Source: Artemia franciscana (taxonomy: Eukaryota; Arthropoda; Branchiopoda; Anostraca; Artemiidae). Taken from it: DNA of 64,000 nt. The notes under the pieces are model-generated. The model was not told where the DNA came from. It was given only the letters and a program-made list of their open reading frames with translations, and made no database searches. A program made the translations under genes and the position numbers. The first letter of the stretch is position 1, and each line of letters opens with the position of its first letter. This document shows positions 35,102-47,486 of this stretch, piece by piece. The DNA is taken from assembly GCF_032884065.1 (NCBI RefSeq), contig NC_088865.1:46588185-46652184 (forward strand). Direction: 5' to 3'.

Positions 35102-35545
35102 AGTGACCAGCTTGAGTTAATACAAAAAAGAGCGGTCAAAGTAATATTGTACGATGTTTTTACTGAATATAAGTTAGCATTATCCAATTTACAAATTCCC
35201 TCCCTTCAAGAGCGTCGTCTAAGTTTGATTCTTGGCCAATATCTTCTCAGAAGTGATAAACACAGATCGATATTACCACCAGTCTTAGTGAAACATCGAA
35301 GTACTAGGTCGAAGAACATTGACAGATTAGCAACACCTCCTTCACGCACAAATTGTTTTTCCAACTCATTCATCCCTTTCTTTGTATCAAAGTATAACAA
35401 TTGTTGATTTAATCCTATTCGTCTTCTGATTTTTTCGTCGTTTGATTTAATTCTTTTTTTGTAAGCACAAGCGTCATTTAGTTTTATGACTACGAGAGAT
35501 TGTGCAAATAAAACCGATTCTATTCTGATTCTATTCTAAGTAAGG
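35102..35545 (+). pseudogene. 5'-truncated CR1/Jockey-like LINE, RT C-terminus and 3' tail
   Basis: Opens in frame as DQLELIQKRAVKVILYDVFT and continues with LSNLQIPSLQERRLSLILGQ, KHRSILPP, PPSRTNCFSNSFIPF and a stop at about 35405. These blocks (QKRA.R.I, the L..L.ERR segment and SFIP at the end) match the C-terminal tails of CR1- and Jockey-type reverse transcriptases. A short 3' UTR follows, then AATAAAACC and the repeated tail GATTCTATTCTGATTCTATT. 5' truncation with a microsatellite-like 3' tail is normal for such elements. Confidence 0.7.
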
Positions 35546-35829
35546 ACCAAAGTTAAAACTCAAAACGAATAGAAGTTGTTCTGTGTGTGAGTGGAGTTAC
35601 CCTTTTTGCAACGCCAAATCTCTACGCTAAAGTTTAACTTTTGGAACCAACTTTATATAGTAGGCCTATACAAAACAAAAGTATTTTAAAAATAAAACAC
35701 TCTAACGTAAAAAGCGTGGGTTTCAGGAGGAAGCAGGCCTTTTCACATATGTTGTAAATAAAGTTTCAACTTTAATGTCTTATCTTACTTTCATTTAATT
35801 GTTTTTAATTTAATATGCGTCAGAAAAGT

Positions 35830-37250
35830 TTACTCTTTATGGAGGCATCAAGTCTAAAATTACCGATTGAAGTTCCAACCCAGAAACAGTCTGAAAACTG
35901 TCTGAAATACGTCTGAAAAACGTCAGAAAATAGTCTGCTTTTCATGGGGGCATCAAGTCTAAAATTACCGATTGAAGTATCAGCCTAGAAAAAGTCTGAA
36001 AACTGTCTGAAATACGTCTGAAAAACGTCAGAAAATAGTCTGATTTTCATGAGGGCATCAAGTCTAAAATTACCGATTGAAGTTTCAGCCCAGAAACAGT
36101 CTGAAAACTGTCTGAAATACGTCTGAAAACGTCAGAAAATAGTCTGCTTTTCATGGAGGCATCAAGTCTAAAATTACCGATTGAAGTTTCAACCCAGAAA
36201 CAGTCTGAAAACTGTCTGAACTACGTCTGAAAAACGTCAGAAAATAGTCTGCTTTTCATGGAGGCATCAAGTCTAAAACTACCGATTGAAGTTTCAGCCC
36301 AGAAACAATCTGACAATTGTCTGAAATACGTCTGAAAAACGTCTGACAACAGTCTGCTTTTCATGAGGGCATCAAGTCTAAAATTACCGATTGAAGTCTC
36401 AGCCCAGAAACAGTCTGAAAATTGTTTGAAATACGTCTGAAAAACGTCTGACAACAGTCGGCTTTTCATGGAGGCATCAAATCTAAAATTACCGATTGAA
36501 GTTTCAGCCCGGAAACAGTCTGAAAACTGTCTGAAATACGTCTGAAAAACGTCAGAAAATAGTCTGCTTTTCATGGGGGCATCAAGTCTAAAATTACTGA
36601 TTGAAGTATCAGCCTAGAAAAAGTCTGAAAACTGTCTGAAATACACCTGAAAAACGTCAGAAAACAGTCTGCTTTTCATGAGGGCATCAAGTCTAAAATT
36701 ACCGATTGAAGTTTCAGCCCAGAAACTGTCTGAAAACTGTCTGAAATACGTCTGAAAATGTCAGAAAATAGTCTGCTTTTCATGGAGGCATCAAGTCTAA
36801 AATTACCGATTGAAGTTTCAACCCAGAAATAGTCTGAAAACAGTCTGAAATACGTCTGAAAAACGTCAGAAAACAGTCTGCTTTTCATGGATGCATCAAG
36901 TCTAAAATTACCGATTGAAGTTTCAGCCCAGAAACAGTCTGAAAATTGTCTGAACTACGTCTGAAAAACGACTGACAACAGTCTGCTTTTCCTGAGGGTA
37001 TCAAGTCTAAAATTACCAATTGAAGTCTCAGCCCAGAAACAGTCTGACAATTGTCTGAAATACGTGTGAAAAACGTCTGACAACAGTCTGCTTTTCATGG
37101 AGGCATCAAGTCTAAAATTACCGATTGAAGTTTCAGCCCAGAAACAGTCTGAAAACTGTCTGAAATACGTCTGAAAAACGTCAGAAAACAGTCCGCTTTT
37201 CATGGAAGCATCATGTCTAAGAGTACCGATTGAAGTTTCATTCCAGAGAA
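35830..37250. repeat. 105-bp satellite with six-unit higher-order repeat
   Basis: GGAGGCATCAAGTCTAAAAT-type starts occur 14 times between 35841 and 37204 at about 105-bp steps. Each unit also contains an inner series of roughly 10-bp steps (GTCTGAAAAC). Units 2-7 match units 8-13 in their private variants. Units of 105 bp are 35 codons, so open frames of up to 117 codons appear on the minus strand, but 104-bp units break the frame. Confidence 0.9.
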
Positions 37251-37329
37251 TATTTTGCCGTAATTTTGCAATAAGAAAAAAACTTGCCCAGAAATAGAAT
37301 TCTTTTTAATGAAAATAAAATAAAAACAC

Positions 37330-38600
37330 AAGTTTCTTCAATTGAAAGTAAGGAGCAATATCAAAGCTAAAAAAAACGAAAATTGTTCTGTATATGAAGG
37401 GGTGGTCCACCTCATCAATTTCTGGCTCTTTACGATAAAGTTTTAAGCACCTATAAAAAAACTTCATAATCTTATTAAACGGCCCTTGTGTTTTAGTAGT
37501 TGTTCTCAAAAGTTGGTACAAACAGTCAAACTTTAGCGTAAACAGCAAGAGATTGAGGAGGGGGCAAAACTTTCATATACAGAAAAATTTCTGTTCGTTA
37601 TAAGTTTTAATGTTGCTCCTTGTTTTCAGTTGAAAACATTTGTTTGTTTTTTTTTTAATTAATATCCAATCGTTTTTTAAATAATGCATTTTAATCCGGT
37701 TAATCCTCCATCAAAATTTTCTCCTCACTCAGGAAACTCCTCCATAGAAAGTTTCTCCGACAGAAAATACAGCCCTCCGTAAAAATCCCTCTAGGTAATT
37801 CCATCATCGCTTAAAATCCCCCCTCCTTCATAAAATTTCTGTCGGGAAATTCAGCCTAAAAATTCTCCTTAGCATACATTCATTTGGAAAAGATTAAGTT
37901 GTAATCTTTTTTCCAAACACTCCGGATATCCCATTTGGGTGAAAATTATTCCCCCCAAATTCCAAACACGCTGAAAATTTCCCCAGACAATTTCCTCGGT
38001 ATATATATCCACATGTGAAATTGAGTTGGCAAAGAAAAAGTAAGACAAATAAAAAGAAATTTGTGTAGGAATTCTGTCAAACCCTCTTAGTGTTAAATTT
38101 CCCATGGAAAGTTCATCTTCTGAAATTTCTCTGCCAACAGAAAATTTTCCACATGGAAACCCACCCCAAGCACAAAATCCACCTTACAAAAATGTCGGTA
38201 TACTTCCTAGAAGTAAATACTATCCGCAAAGAACGGGCAATTTCATAGCTTACAGCCCTTTCCCTACTGGCTGTGGGGGATGTCATGTTACGCCTAAAGG
38301 GATAGATATTTGATCTTTCAACGATGCTGAACAAAATAGCAATCTCAACATTTTTATTAGACGACTTTGGGGAACACGGGGTGTAGGAGGGGGGCTAAGC
38401 GTCCTCCAGTATTTTGGTCACTTAAAAAGGGCAGTAGAACTTTTCATTTCCGTTCAAACGTATCCTCTTTTGATCTTCTAGTACCATTAGTTGATACAGT
38501 CCCCCCTCAGGAAAAAGGAAATAAACAAGCATCCATGATCTTTCCTATGGCAAAAAAAAAATGCAAAACTCCATATTGTTGTTTATTGGATTAAATAAAA
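37330..38600 (-). repeat. Diverged partial composite repeat, minus strand
   Basis: A hairpin of the TTTACGATAAAGTTTTAAGC / CAAACTTTAGCGTAAACAGC type lies at 37.33-37.65 kb. Reversed internal blocks follow ('gatatttgatctttcaacg', 'cagcccttt..ggctgtggggg', 'cacttaaaaagggcagtagaact'). A 'ccctccgtaaaaatccc' block at 37.7-38.1 kb is peculiar to this and the 42.3-kb copy. Confidence 0.7.
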
Positions 38601-38604
38601 ATAA

Positions 38605-40277
38605 AAGTTTTTTTAAATGAAAGTAAGGAGCGACATTAAAACTTAAAACGAACAGAAATTACCCGTATATGAAAGGGGCTTTTCCTCCTCAACGCCTCCC
38701 TCTGTACGCTAAAGTTTGACTCTTTCTCTTAGCTCTACTTTTTAAAAAAGGAAAAAACTTTAGCGTAAAGAGCGGAGCGTTGAGGAAGAAAAACCCCTTT
38801 CATATACGGAGTAATTTCTGTTCGTTTTAAGTTTTAATGTCGCTCCTTACTTTCATTTAAAAAAACTTTTTTTTTTATTTAATTTCTGGACGTTTTTTAA
38901 TTCATGCATGTTTTGATCTTGGCTCTCCGCACATAAATAATTAAAACGAAATTTGCATATTAATTTTCTTTTTGGCTAAATGGCTTTCTCATAGTTTTAA
39001 TCGGAAGATTTTGAGAAAAAAGGAGAGAGGGAGGAAGCCTAGATGCCCTCTAATTTTTTGATTACTTAAAAAGGCAACTAGAACTTTTAATTGTTTTACG
39101 GACATTTTCATTAGTAAAAAAATACGTAATTTACGAATTAACTTACGTAACGAACTTCTATCTTCGTATATTTTTATTGCGTATATGAGGGAGTTCACCC
39201 CTCGTCGATACCTCGCTCTATACACTAAAGTTTAAATTCTGTCCCAATTCCTTAAGAATGACCCTTGAATCACAAAGGCCGTAGAATAAATAGTTGAAAT
39301 TACTAAAAATACTTTCGCGTAAAGAGCGAGGTATCACGAGGAGGTAAACCCCTCATATGCACAATAATTTCTCCTCGTTTTAAGTTTTAATGCTGCTCCT
39401 CACTTTCAGTAGAAAAGACTTCAAATATTTTTTTCCTTGTTTTTTTAAATAATGCAAAAAATCCTGCGCCCCCTTCATTGAAAGTCTCTTCCCCCATGAG
39501 AAGTTTTTCCATGGAAAGATCCTCCCGCGTAACCCCACCTCAACTCTCCCTCCCAAACAAAAAAAAATCCCCCTGAAAACGTCCGTACACTTCCCAGTAA
39601 CCATTACTATAGGTGAACACAGGTCAAAGTTTGTAACTTGCAATCCCTCCCAGGGAGACTGCGGGGTAGTGAGTCGTCCCCGAGGACATAGTTGTTAGGT
39701 TTTTTGACTATGGTGAATAAAATGGCTATCTCAGAATTTTGATCCGGTGACTTTTGGGAAAAAATGAGCGTGGGAGGGGGCCTAGGCGCCCTCCAATTTT
39801 TTTGGTCACTTAAAAAGGGCACTAGAACTTTTGATTTCCGTTAGAATGAGCCCTCCTGAGACATTCTAGGACGACTGGGTCGACACGATCGTTCCTGGGA
39901 AAAAAAAAAAAAAAAAACAAATAAACACGCATCCGTGATTTGTCTTTTGGCAAAAAATGCGAAATTCTACATTTTTGTAGATAGGAGCTTGAAACTTCTG
40001 CAATAAGGTTCTCTGATACGCTGAATGGTGTGATTTTCCTTAAGATTGTATGACTTTTAGGGGGTGTTTTCCCCTATTTTCTAAAATGAGGCAAATTTTC
40101 TCAGGCTCGTAACTTTTGATAGGTCAGACTAATCTTGATAAAAGTTATATATTTGAAATCAGCATTAAAATGCGATTTTTTGATGTAGCTATTGGTATCA
40201 AAATTCCCTTTTTTGGAGTTTTGGTTACTATTGAGCCGGGTCGCTCCTTACTACAGTTCGTTACCATGAACTGTTTG
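38605..40277 (-). repeat. Composite non-coding repeat, copy D, minus strand
   Basis: A full-length reversed copy: hairpin B at 38.61-38.87 kb, the 'ttggctctccgcacataaat' block, hairpin A at about 39.17-39.41 kb, the internal blocks, and the tip hairpin CAGTTCGTTACCATGAACTG at 40254-40273 followed by TTTGATT. Confidence 0.85.
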
Positions 40278-40550
40278 ATTTTGAAACTTCTACAGTAGGA
40301 TTTCCTGATAAGCTGAATCTGATTATGTGAGTTGTATTTATCTTCTCTTTATCAAAAATCAGGCAAGTTTTCTCAGGCTCATAGCTTTTGACAGATGACA
40401 TTAAACCTAATGAATCTTGTATATTTGGAATCAGTATGATAAGCCAATTCTTTCGATGTATCTATTGATATCAAACTTCCGTTTTTTTAGAGTTTCAATT
40501 ACTATTGAGCCGAACCGCCCCCTAGTTCGTTACCACGAACTGTTTGATTA
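40278..40550 (-). repeat. Second tip fragment of the composite repeat
   Basis: A reversed 5'-end fragment ending TAGTTCGTTACCACGAACTG at 40523-40542 and TTTGATT. It is directly adjacent to copy D in the same orientation. Confidence 0.75.
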
Positions 40551-40965
40551 CAGCACCAGATTCAGATAATATGTGGTAGAGCTTTCATATGTGTACCTAA
40601 ACAAATGTGTTATTTTGCATTTTTTTTTTCGAGACGGGTTATCGCTGATGTCTTTATTGATTTGTTATTTGCTTCTTTTTTTGTCTTTTCTCCTATGCTT
40701 CTACAATGTCCAAATAGTATTGCAAAATATGCCTTTTTGGGTGGCGGAAACATGCAAATTGGTATTTTAGAACTGGTGATAACCCAAACACTAGAGTGTT
40801 CACCTTTGAGTTACAACGCAGAGGCGAAACAAACGAACAACTCGTTCTGGGGTATTATAACCAGGAAATTCTAACTGGTTTAATCGTAATGTCACAGAAG
40901 CTAAATTCGTTATAAACCCGCAGAGAAAAGGCTAATGAACCACTTAATTTTTATGTGCTTATAAG
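40551..40965 (+). other. Upstream flank of first-exon copy 4
   Basis: Contains 'gaacaactcgttctggggtattata', matching 'aacttgttctggggtgctata' at 23.78 and 30.75 kb, so the duplicated upstream block extends here. No exon is recognised. Confidence 0.5.
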
Positions 40966-41034
40966 AAAATATTTTAGTTAGTCGCACGATAAAATTTGAA
41001 ATTCAAAGAGCATTTTACATTTAGGAGAAACAAA
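40966..41034 (+). promoter_or_regulatory. TATA-like promoter of first-exon copy 4
   Basis: The TTAGTTAGTCGCACGATAAAA block at 40.97-40.99 kb lies about 47 bp before the ATG and corresponds to the TATAAA position in copy 1. Confidence 0.45.
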
Positions 41035-41058
41035 ATGATCATTGGATATGTGTTTAAG
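41035..41058 (+). CDS. First exon of a glycine-rich peptide gene (copy 4)
   Basis: ATG ATC ATT GGA TAT GTG TTT AAG then GTAAAA gives MIIGYVFK, one codon longer than copies 1 and 2 and more hydrophobic. The nearest compatible second exon on this strand is at 60,481, also phase 0. That would give a signal peptide of MIIGYVFK plus VLLFFTMITVTTA and an intron of about 19.4 kb containing the whole foldback element. The pairing is inferred. Confidence 0.45.
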
Positions 41059-41885
41059 GTAAAATATGAGAAGAAAACTTGCAAATAATTTTAACTCTTT
41101 GTATCGAATTTGCTAGGGTGGTTTATTTCAGGAAACCAGCAAGGACCAGTGAGTTGTAAGTTCTGTTTTGAACTATATCTTATTCTTAAGAGGTATTAAG
41201 AAGCTTGATGACAAATAATATGTAAAACTATGTGCTAAAATGATGCAAAAACAATGCAAGTGCAACTAAATATGTAAACTTTAGGACAGAGCCATGTAGT
41301 ATACATAGGAATTACCGGAAAAGATGCAGTCAAACTGGTTGAAAATGTAAAAATTTTTAAAATAGAAATTTTGTGAAAATGTAGAAGTGAAAATCTTGCT
41401 ATTATAGTGTTTAATTAAGAGCAGGAAATAAGCTCCAATATTATGAAATGCAACAGGGTTGTCGTTACTTGGTGATCTGGTGATCACTCTATTTCTCAAT
41501 CAGCTTTTATTTTCAACCATAATAATCTTTACCAATACAATTACATCCCCTCCCCAGTTTATATAAAGAACTTGCAGTTGTTTTTGATATTAATATTTTT
41601 CGAGTTTTAAGCTTAAAACTCATTTCTTGCAAACACCCTTAACCCAATCGAAAGCATAACTTTGTCACATTTCTTTAGGCTATTTCCGGGCAGTAATGGG
41701 GGGGTGATTGGGACAAAATTGTGACGAGAGTGACTAAGGAGTTCAAATGGGGGAAAGCATAGGATTTTTCTTTTTTTTATTTTTGTAGCTAGTCCTGAAG
41801 GGAAACTCTGCACCAAAGTTGCTCTTTCAGAGGTAACGTCCTAGGGAAGTGTGTAGTAAAGAGAAGCAATCATTCTATATATTAA
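41059..41885. other. No gene recognised
   Basis: AT-rich sequence immediately after a proposed splice donor, so probably intronic. No exon or known repeat is visible. Confidence 0.4.
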
Positions 41886-41889
41886 ATAA

Positions 41890-43250
41890 AAAAAACAGTT
41901 TTTTCAGTTGAAAGTAAGGAACAAGATTAAAACTTAAATCAAACAGAAATTATTACGTATATGAGGGGGGTTGCTCCTCCTCAACGCCTCGCTCCTTATG
42001 GTAAATTTTTTAGTACTAATGAAAAAGATTCTTATTGTACTAATTATACGAACATAGTATTTCAGAAGCCGCTCTTAAGGAATTGGGACAAAATTCAAAC
42101 TTTAGCATAAACAGCGAGGTTCTGAGGAGGAAGAACCCTATCATGCGTAATAATTTTTGTTCCTTTCTTAGTTCTAATGTTGCTCCTTACTTTCAGCTGA
42201 TTTTTTTTTTAAATTTCTGATTGTTTTTTTAGATGATGCCAGGAAATCTGGCTGCACCTACACGAAAAAATATCTTCTCCCCATGGATTTATTCTCTGGT
42301 CAAATCAAACCTGTTGAAAACTTACCCCGGATAATTACCCTTAACATCTCCACATGCAAGAATGAGTCAATAAAGAAAAAGCAAGACAAAACATGAGAAG
42401 AATTTCGTATAGAAATTCTGGCAAAATCCCCCAGTGTAAAATTTTCCCTGAAAAGTCCCACCTCTGGAAGCTTCCTTCTTCATGAAAAGAATCCTTGTGG
42501 AGAATCCTATCAGCAGAAAATTCTCCCCCACCCAAAAATGTATAGGCCTACATACTTCCCAATAACGAATACTGTACGTAAACAATAGGCAAATTTTGTA
42601 ATTTAAAGACCTTTCCCCAATGGCTGTGGGGGTCATGATATTTCCAAAGGCATATATATATTTGGCCTTTCAACTATGTTGAACAAAATGGGTAACTCAA
42701 AGTTTTGATTGGATGATATTGAGAAAACCAGGGGCCTAAGAGGGGGCCTAGTTGCCCTCTAATGTTTTGGTCACTTAAAAAGGGCACTACAACTTATAAT
42801 TTATATTTTAATGGGTCTCATACCGGCACTCTAGCACCACTGGGTCAATACGATCACCCCTGGAAAAAAACCGAAAAAAAAGACAAATGAACACACATCC
42901 GTGATCTTTCTTCTGGCAAAAAATAAAAATTCTACATTTTTGCAGATGGGAGCTTGAAGCATCTACATTGTGGTTCTCTAATACGATAAATCTGATGATG
43001 TAATTTTCATTAAGATTCTATGAATTTTATGGGGTGTTTCCTTCTTTTTTTATCGAAAATCAAGCAAATTTTCTCAGGCTCGTAAATTTTAATGGGTATG
43101 ACTAAACTTAGTCAACTTATATATCTAAAATTAGCATAAAAATTCAATTCCTTTGGTATATGTATTGGCATCAAAGTTCTTTTTTTTTAGAGTTTCGGTT
43201 ACTATTAAGCTGGGTCGCTCCTCACTTACAGTTTGCTACCATGAACTGTT
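41890..43250 (-). repeat. Diverged composite repeat, minus strand
   Basis: A hairpin lies at 41.90-42.21 kb, then the 'aatcttctcc' variant block, 'cctttcaactatgttgaacaaaatgg', 'ggccta..ggcact', 'cacatccgtgatctttcttctgg' and the tip CAGTTTGCTACCATGAACTG at 43228-43247 followed by TTTGATT. Confidence 0.75.
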
Positions 43251-43758
43251 TGATTATTGTTTGTTTGTTTTTCTGTAAGAACTTCTTTTAGAAACTTTAG
43301 AAGAGGCTCATTCGATTCGCTATTGAAATTTCTACTGTCCTCTTCAAAAGTCAAAAGTGACTGGGGTACAACCAGACATCCTCCACTCCCTTGTTCGCTA
43401 CATTTCTGAGGTAACAATCAACGAAACCAAACCAAAATTTTGAAACTTCTATTTTTTTTTTCTTTTAAAGCAGTCGAAAGGACCTTGGGGCTTAAATACG
43501 GCCATAAATATTTTAAGTTTATAATGGTTTGAACATATATTTAATATTGGAAAAGTAAGGCTAGACTTATTTAATGCCTAGTATGTAATAGGCTTTGTAA
43601 TTTCAGGGATCGTTCAATAGGTTATAAGAATACATTTTTTGTTGTTTGAGGGATGGAAGAGGACGGAGGGTACTCTGAAATGGTCAAACAAATTTGCACC
43701 CACATGAACAAACAATTTTTTTCCCAGAAATGGGCAAATAACAATTCTGGGAGCATAG

Positions 43759-43830
<72 letters not shown>

Positions 43831-44669
43831 AAGAAGGGAACGGAAGGGGGAGGACATTTTCCTAATTTATACAAAACTTGTATTCTCAAGCTCTCGAATA
43901 AGGTGTCCTAATGAGGAATGAAAATTGCAAAAAATTTGGCTCTCAACAAAAACCAGCTGTTTGATTTGAAATCATAAGTTCTAGTCCCCTTTTCTAAGGA
44001 CAACAGAGATTTGTGGGCGACCAGTCGTACTCCCAAGTCCTATTCTGGTTCTCATTCCCTACCCCTGTCATCCCCCTCTATATGGTGGCAAACTTTCGAG
44101 ATAGTTACGATCCAGATCGTTGAAAGTGAGCATCTGAAATGTCTTGAGAAATGTTTGGGGTTAGAAGTTAGAACTTGAAGGTACAGACGTGGTAAATGAA
44201 GGAAAATTATGGGGCAAGAACACTTCAAATTTAAATTTGAGGGAATGGCGAAGGGGCTAAAAATTTTTGTCGCTTATCCACCAAAAGATTGTTGCACAAT
44301 AAGCTTCTGTAGGACTTATTATCTCTTAAAATCCAAATAGCGAAGCGCACAGAAAGACAGAATCCTAAGCCTTTCCAGCTTGGAAAATGATTTATCTGCT
44401 ATATATTGTGAACGGTTTGGGTATCGAACTAAAGATTTCAGCGATGGTTTAAAGAGCGGAGAGAGGCAAGTTAATGGTGGGCTGAGTTCTTAGAGAGAGG
44501 GTGCAGTTAAATCAAAAGACACCGTGTGCAAAAGCTATCAAAATATAAGCTGCACAAACGTTAGAATAGCCAAAAGGATTGAGTAGAAACTCTCCAACAC
44601 TTTTCGGTACTGTAGGAATGAAAGGGAAGGGTGACATAAGAAGACAAGGCCGTGTCAAGGGAATTAGAG
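43251..44669. other. Decayed repeat modules, no gene
   Basis: Includes 'tttgaaatcataagttctagtcccctttt' and 'gctatcaaaatataagctgcac', which recall older modules of the composite families. A (CT)n tract lies inside. No coding support. Confidence 0.4.
43773..43828. repeat. (CT)n microsatellite
   Basis: An almost pure CT run. The Arg/Glu open frame across it on the minus strand is an artefact. Confidence 0.9.
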
Positions 44670-44819
44670 TAGTGACAGCATTATGCTTTTAAGGGCAGCC
44701 CTATCTTATCGTGGGCAGCCCTATCTTATCGAATCCCAGTCCCAAAACTTTTTTTTAAACTTTTTCGAGATACAGGAATATGTTATGTAATAGGGTTTTA
44801 CGTAATACGAACGATTGTA

Positions 44820-45530
44820 AATACAGCCGTAGGAAGTTTTTAAAGGCAACCATAGGAAGGTTTTTATAGAAACATTTAGGAAGGTTTTTAAAGAAGCCCA
44901 TAAGAAGCTTTTAAAGGCAGCTATAGGGAGGTTTTTAAAGACATATAGAAAGTTTTTAAAGGCAGCCATAACAAGGCTTTTAAAAATACACATAAGAGGT
45001 TTTTAAAGGCAGCCATAGGAAGGTTTTTAGAGACACACATAGGTAGGTTTTTAAAGACACGCATAGGAAGGTTTTTAAACCACCCTTAGGAAGTTTTTAA
45101 AGGCAGGCATAGAAAGGTTTTAAGGATACACATAGGAAGGTTTTTAGAAAAACACATTGGAAGGTTTTTTAAACCAACCCATAGGAAGTTTCTAAAGGAA
45201 GTCATAGGAAGGTTTTTAAAGACACACGCATATTAAGTTTTTAAAGGCAGCCATAGTAAGGTTTTTACCGACTCACATAGGAAAACTTTTAAAGGCAGCC
45301 ATATGAAGTTTTTAAGGAAAGCCATAGGAAGGTTTTTAACACATACATAGGAAGTTTTTAAAGACAGCCGTATGAAGGTTTTTTAAAGACTTACATAAGA
45401 GGTTTTCAAAGGGAGTCATAGGAAGATTTTTGAAGAGAAAAAAGGAATGCTTTTAAAGGCAGCCATAGGAGGGTTCTTAAGAATAACAAAGGAAGATTTT
45501 TAGACACGCATAGGAAGGCTTTTAAAGACA
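44820..45530. repeat. Foldback arm module 1: 25-30 bp tandem array (left)
   Basis: More than 20 degenerate copies of CATAGGAAGGTTTTTAAAGA with ACACA or GGCAGC linkers. The mirror copy is at 55590-56120. Confidence 0.85.
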
Positions 45531-45889
45531 GGAGGTTGCGTAACTGGACTTGTTAGCATTCAGAGGGGCGGTAGTCAAGAAGCAAACGTAAGCGTTACAG
45601 CATAGGGAGGGTTTTTCTGGAGACATTTTTCAAGACATTTTTCAAGATGTTTCAAAACATTTCAAGAGGTTTTTGATGCTTTTTTCTTCAAGACGTTTCA
45701 AGACATTTAAAGACGTTTATTAAGACATTTTTCTTTAAAATGTCTTTTGAGACGTTTCGACACATTTGAAGATATTCATAAGACATTTTTCTTCAAGTCC
45801 TTTTTTAAGACGTTTCAAGCCATTTCAAGATGTTTTTAAAACATTTTTCTTCAAGCCCTCTTTTTCTTCAAGATTTCTTTGCTTATTAC

Positions 45890-46240
45890 GCAGTAGGAGA
45901 TTGTTTAGCTACTTTAAGGATTATGCAGCCTCGTGTGACATTCTAGACTTCAGGGGACCGTGGGGAGCCCCCGGTTGTAATTGAGGATAGCGCGCACTTG
46001 AGTGTTATGTAGGTACACCTTTATGTTACGTAATGGAAGATTGTTTACCAATGTTAAGGATGATTCCTTCTCACATGACTCGTTAGAGGTCAGGGTTCAC
46101 TGGTTAAGAGGGGAATCCCCGATCGTAACTTGGAGTAGCACACAGGTGGGGTATTACATACGTACACCTGTGTGTTGCGTAATAGGAGATTGTTTACCTA
46201 TTGCCCGTGATAATTCAAATACAGTGAGAAAATCGACTAT
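45890..46240. repeat. Foldback arm module 2: about 140-bp units (left)
   Basis: Units contain TTACGTAATAGGAGATTGTTTACC and a GTACACCT word. About two and a half units are present. The mirror copy is at about 55030-55350, where GGTAAGTAATCTCCTATTACG is readable. Confidence 0.75.
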
Positions 46241-46589
46241 TGGAAAATTGGTTACATTTGACACACACCTGCTTCTAACAATATTTTTGATTTTCTAACG
46301 TGATTTAGACATGTTAAGTTACAAAGGAGATGTTACATAGCATTGGCATTAGATATTTCATTACGTAACTGACTACGCATCCAAGTTTTATCCTGGAGCA
46401 TAAAATCTATAAGATACAAATTTTATCGTACATAAATGTTTATTATTAATAAAAATGAATTTATAAGCACTATTAAAACACAGAAAAAGCAATTAAAACA
46501 CCTCAAACAAAAAAAAACAAAACGTGAAAAACACTTATGAAGGATAAAATATAAGCACAAAAAAACAAGAATAAAAGACACGTGGTAAC

Positions 46590-46862
46590 TCTAGCAAGCA
46601 ATTCCGGCGGGGGCCTTAGCAAGCAAATCCACCGGGCCCTATAGTTCAGTCCCGCCAGGGCCTCTAGCATCCAATTAACCAGGACCCTTCAACTGGGTCC
46701 CTCTAGCAAGCTTCTCCCACGGGGGGGGGGGGGTTAGTGGCTAGTAAGCAATTCCAACAGAGCTTCTAGCAATCAATCCTATCGGGGCCCCCTAGCATCC
46801 AATTTCACCGAAACTCCTAGAAACCAATTCCACCGGGACCCTAGCAAGCATTTCCACTTGGG
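46590..46862. repeat. Foldback arm module 3: about 30-bp GC-richer array (left)
   Basis: Units of the type CTAGCAAGCAATTCCACCGG repeat about nine times. The mirror copy is at 51.21-51.45 kb (GGTGGAATTGCTTGCTAG type). Confidence 0.85.
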
Positions 46863-47486
46863 GATGGCAAATTTCAGCACCACCACATATCTAGAAAAAT
46901 CCAATTCTCTTTTTGAGGCAACTGCAGCGACTTATTGTGCAGCGATAAAACGGACATTTATTTTATCCAGAATTGAATCTACCGACGTCTTAAAAAGTGC
47001 TTGATCACTTTTCAATCAGTCATGACGGCTTAGAGGTGCTGAAGTACCAAGAAATTTACTTTGATGAGCAAAAAATGGCAAGCTGATTGAGCAAGCTATG
47101 GGATGACGATCATAAAATTGATAATTAAACGCAACCTTTGCTGTAGTGGCTAGTGAATCAATTAATAATGCAACATGATCCAAGTTGGAAGTTCGCAAGG
47201 ACTTATAACATGCTTAAAAAACCGTGATTAATCCCAATAGTCAAGAAATCGCTAAATATACGCTTAACCAAGTGTAATACGTGGCGACGCTTTAAAATAT
47301 GGCTACCCTCATCTGAAGACCCACCGAGAATTTAAAACGCACATTTTGACGCTTAAGGCACACTGCTCTACGAACCTTCACAAAGGACCACCAACCCTTC
47401 TCCACAATAGCTGAAACTCTATTATATACAACTGTACACGATTTTTTCAAGCCTCAACTGAATCATATAGTCATATGAAGCGTTAA

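Noticed and set aside
36221-36574. 117-codon frame with 35-residue repeats (MKSRLFSDVFQTYF type)
   Set aside because: The satellite unit of 105 bp happens to be a multiple of three. Neighbouring 104-bp units break the frame and there is no promoter or splice context.
43614-43889. Arg/Glu-rich frame on the minus strand
   Set aside because: It is a translation of the (CT)n tract.
44820-45530. CRISPR-like regular short repeats
   Set aside because: The repeats are contiguous and degenerate without unique spacers, they mirror an inverted array at 55.6-56.1 kb, and the DNA is eukaryotic.
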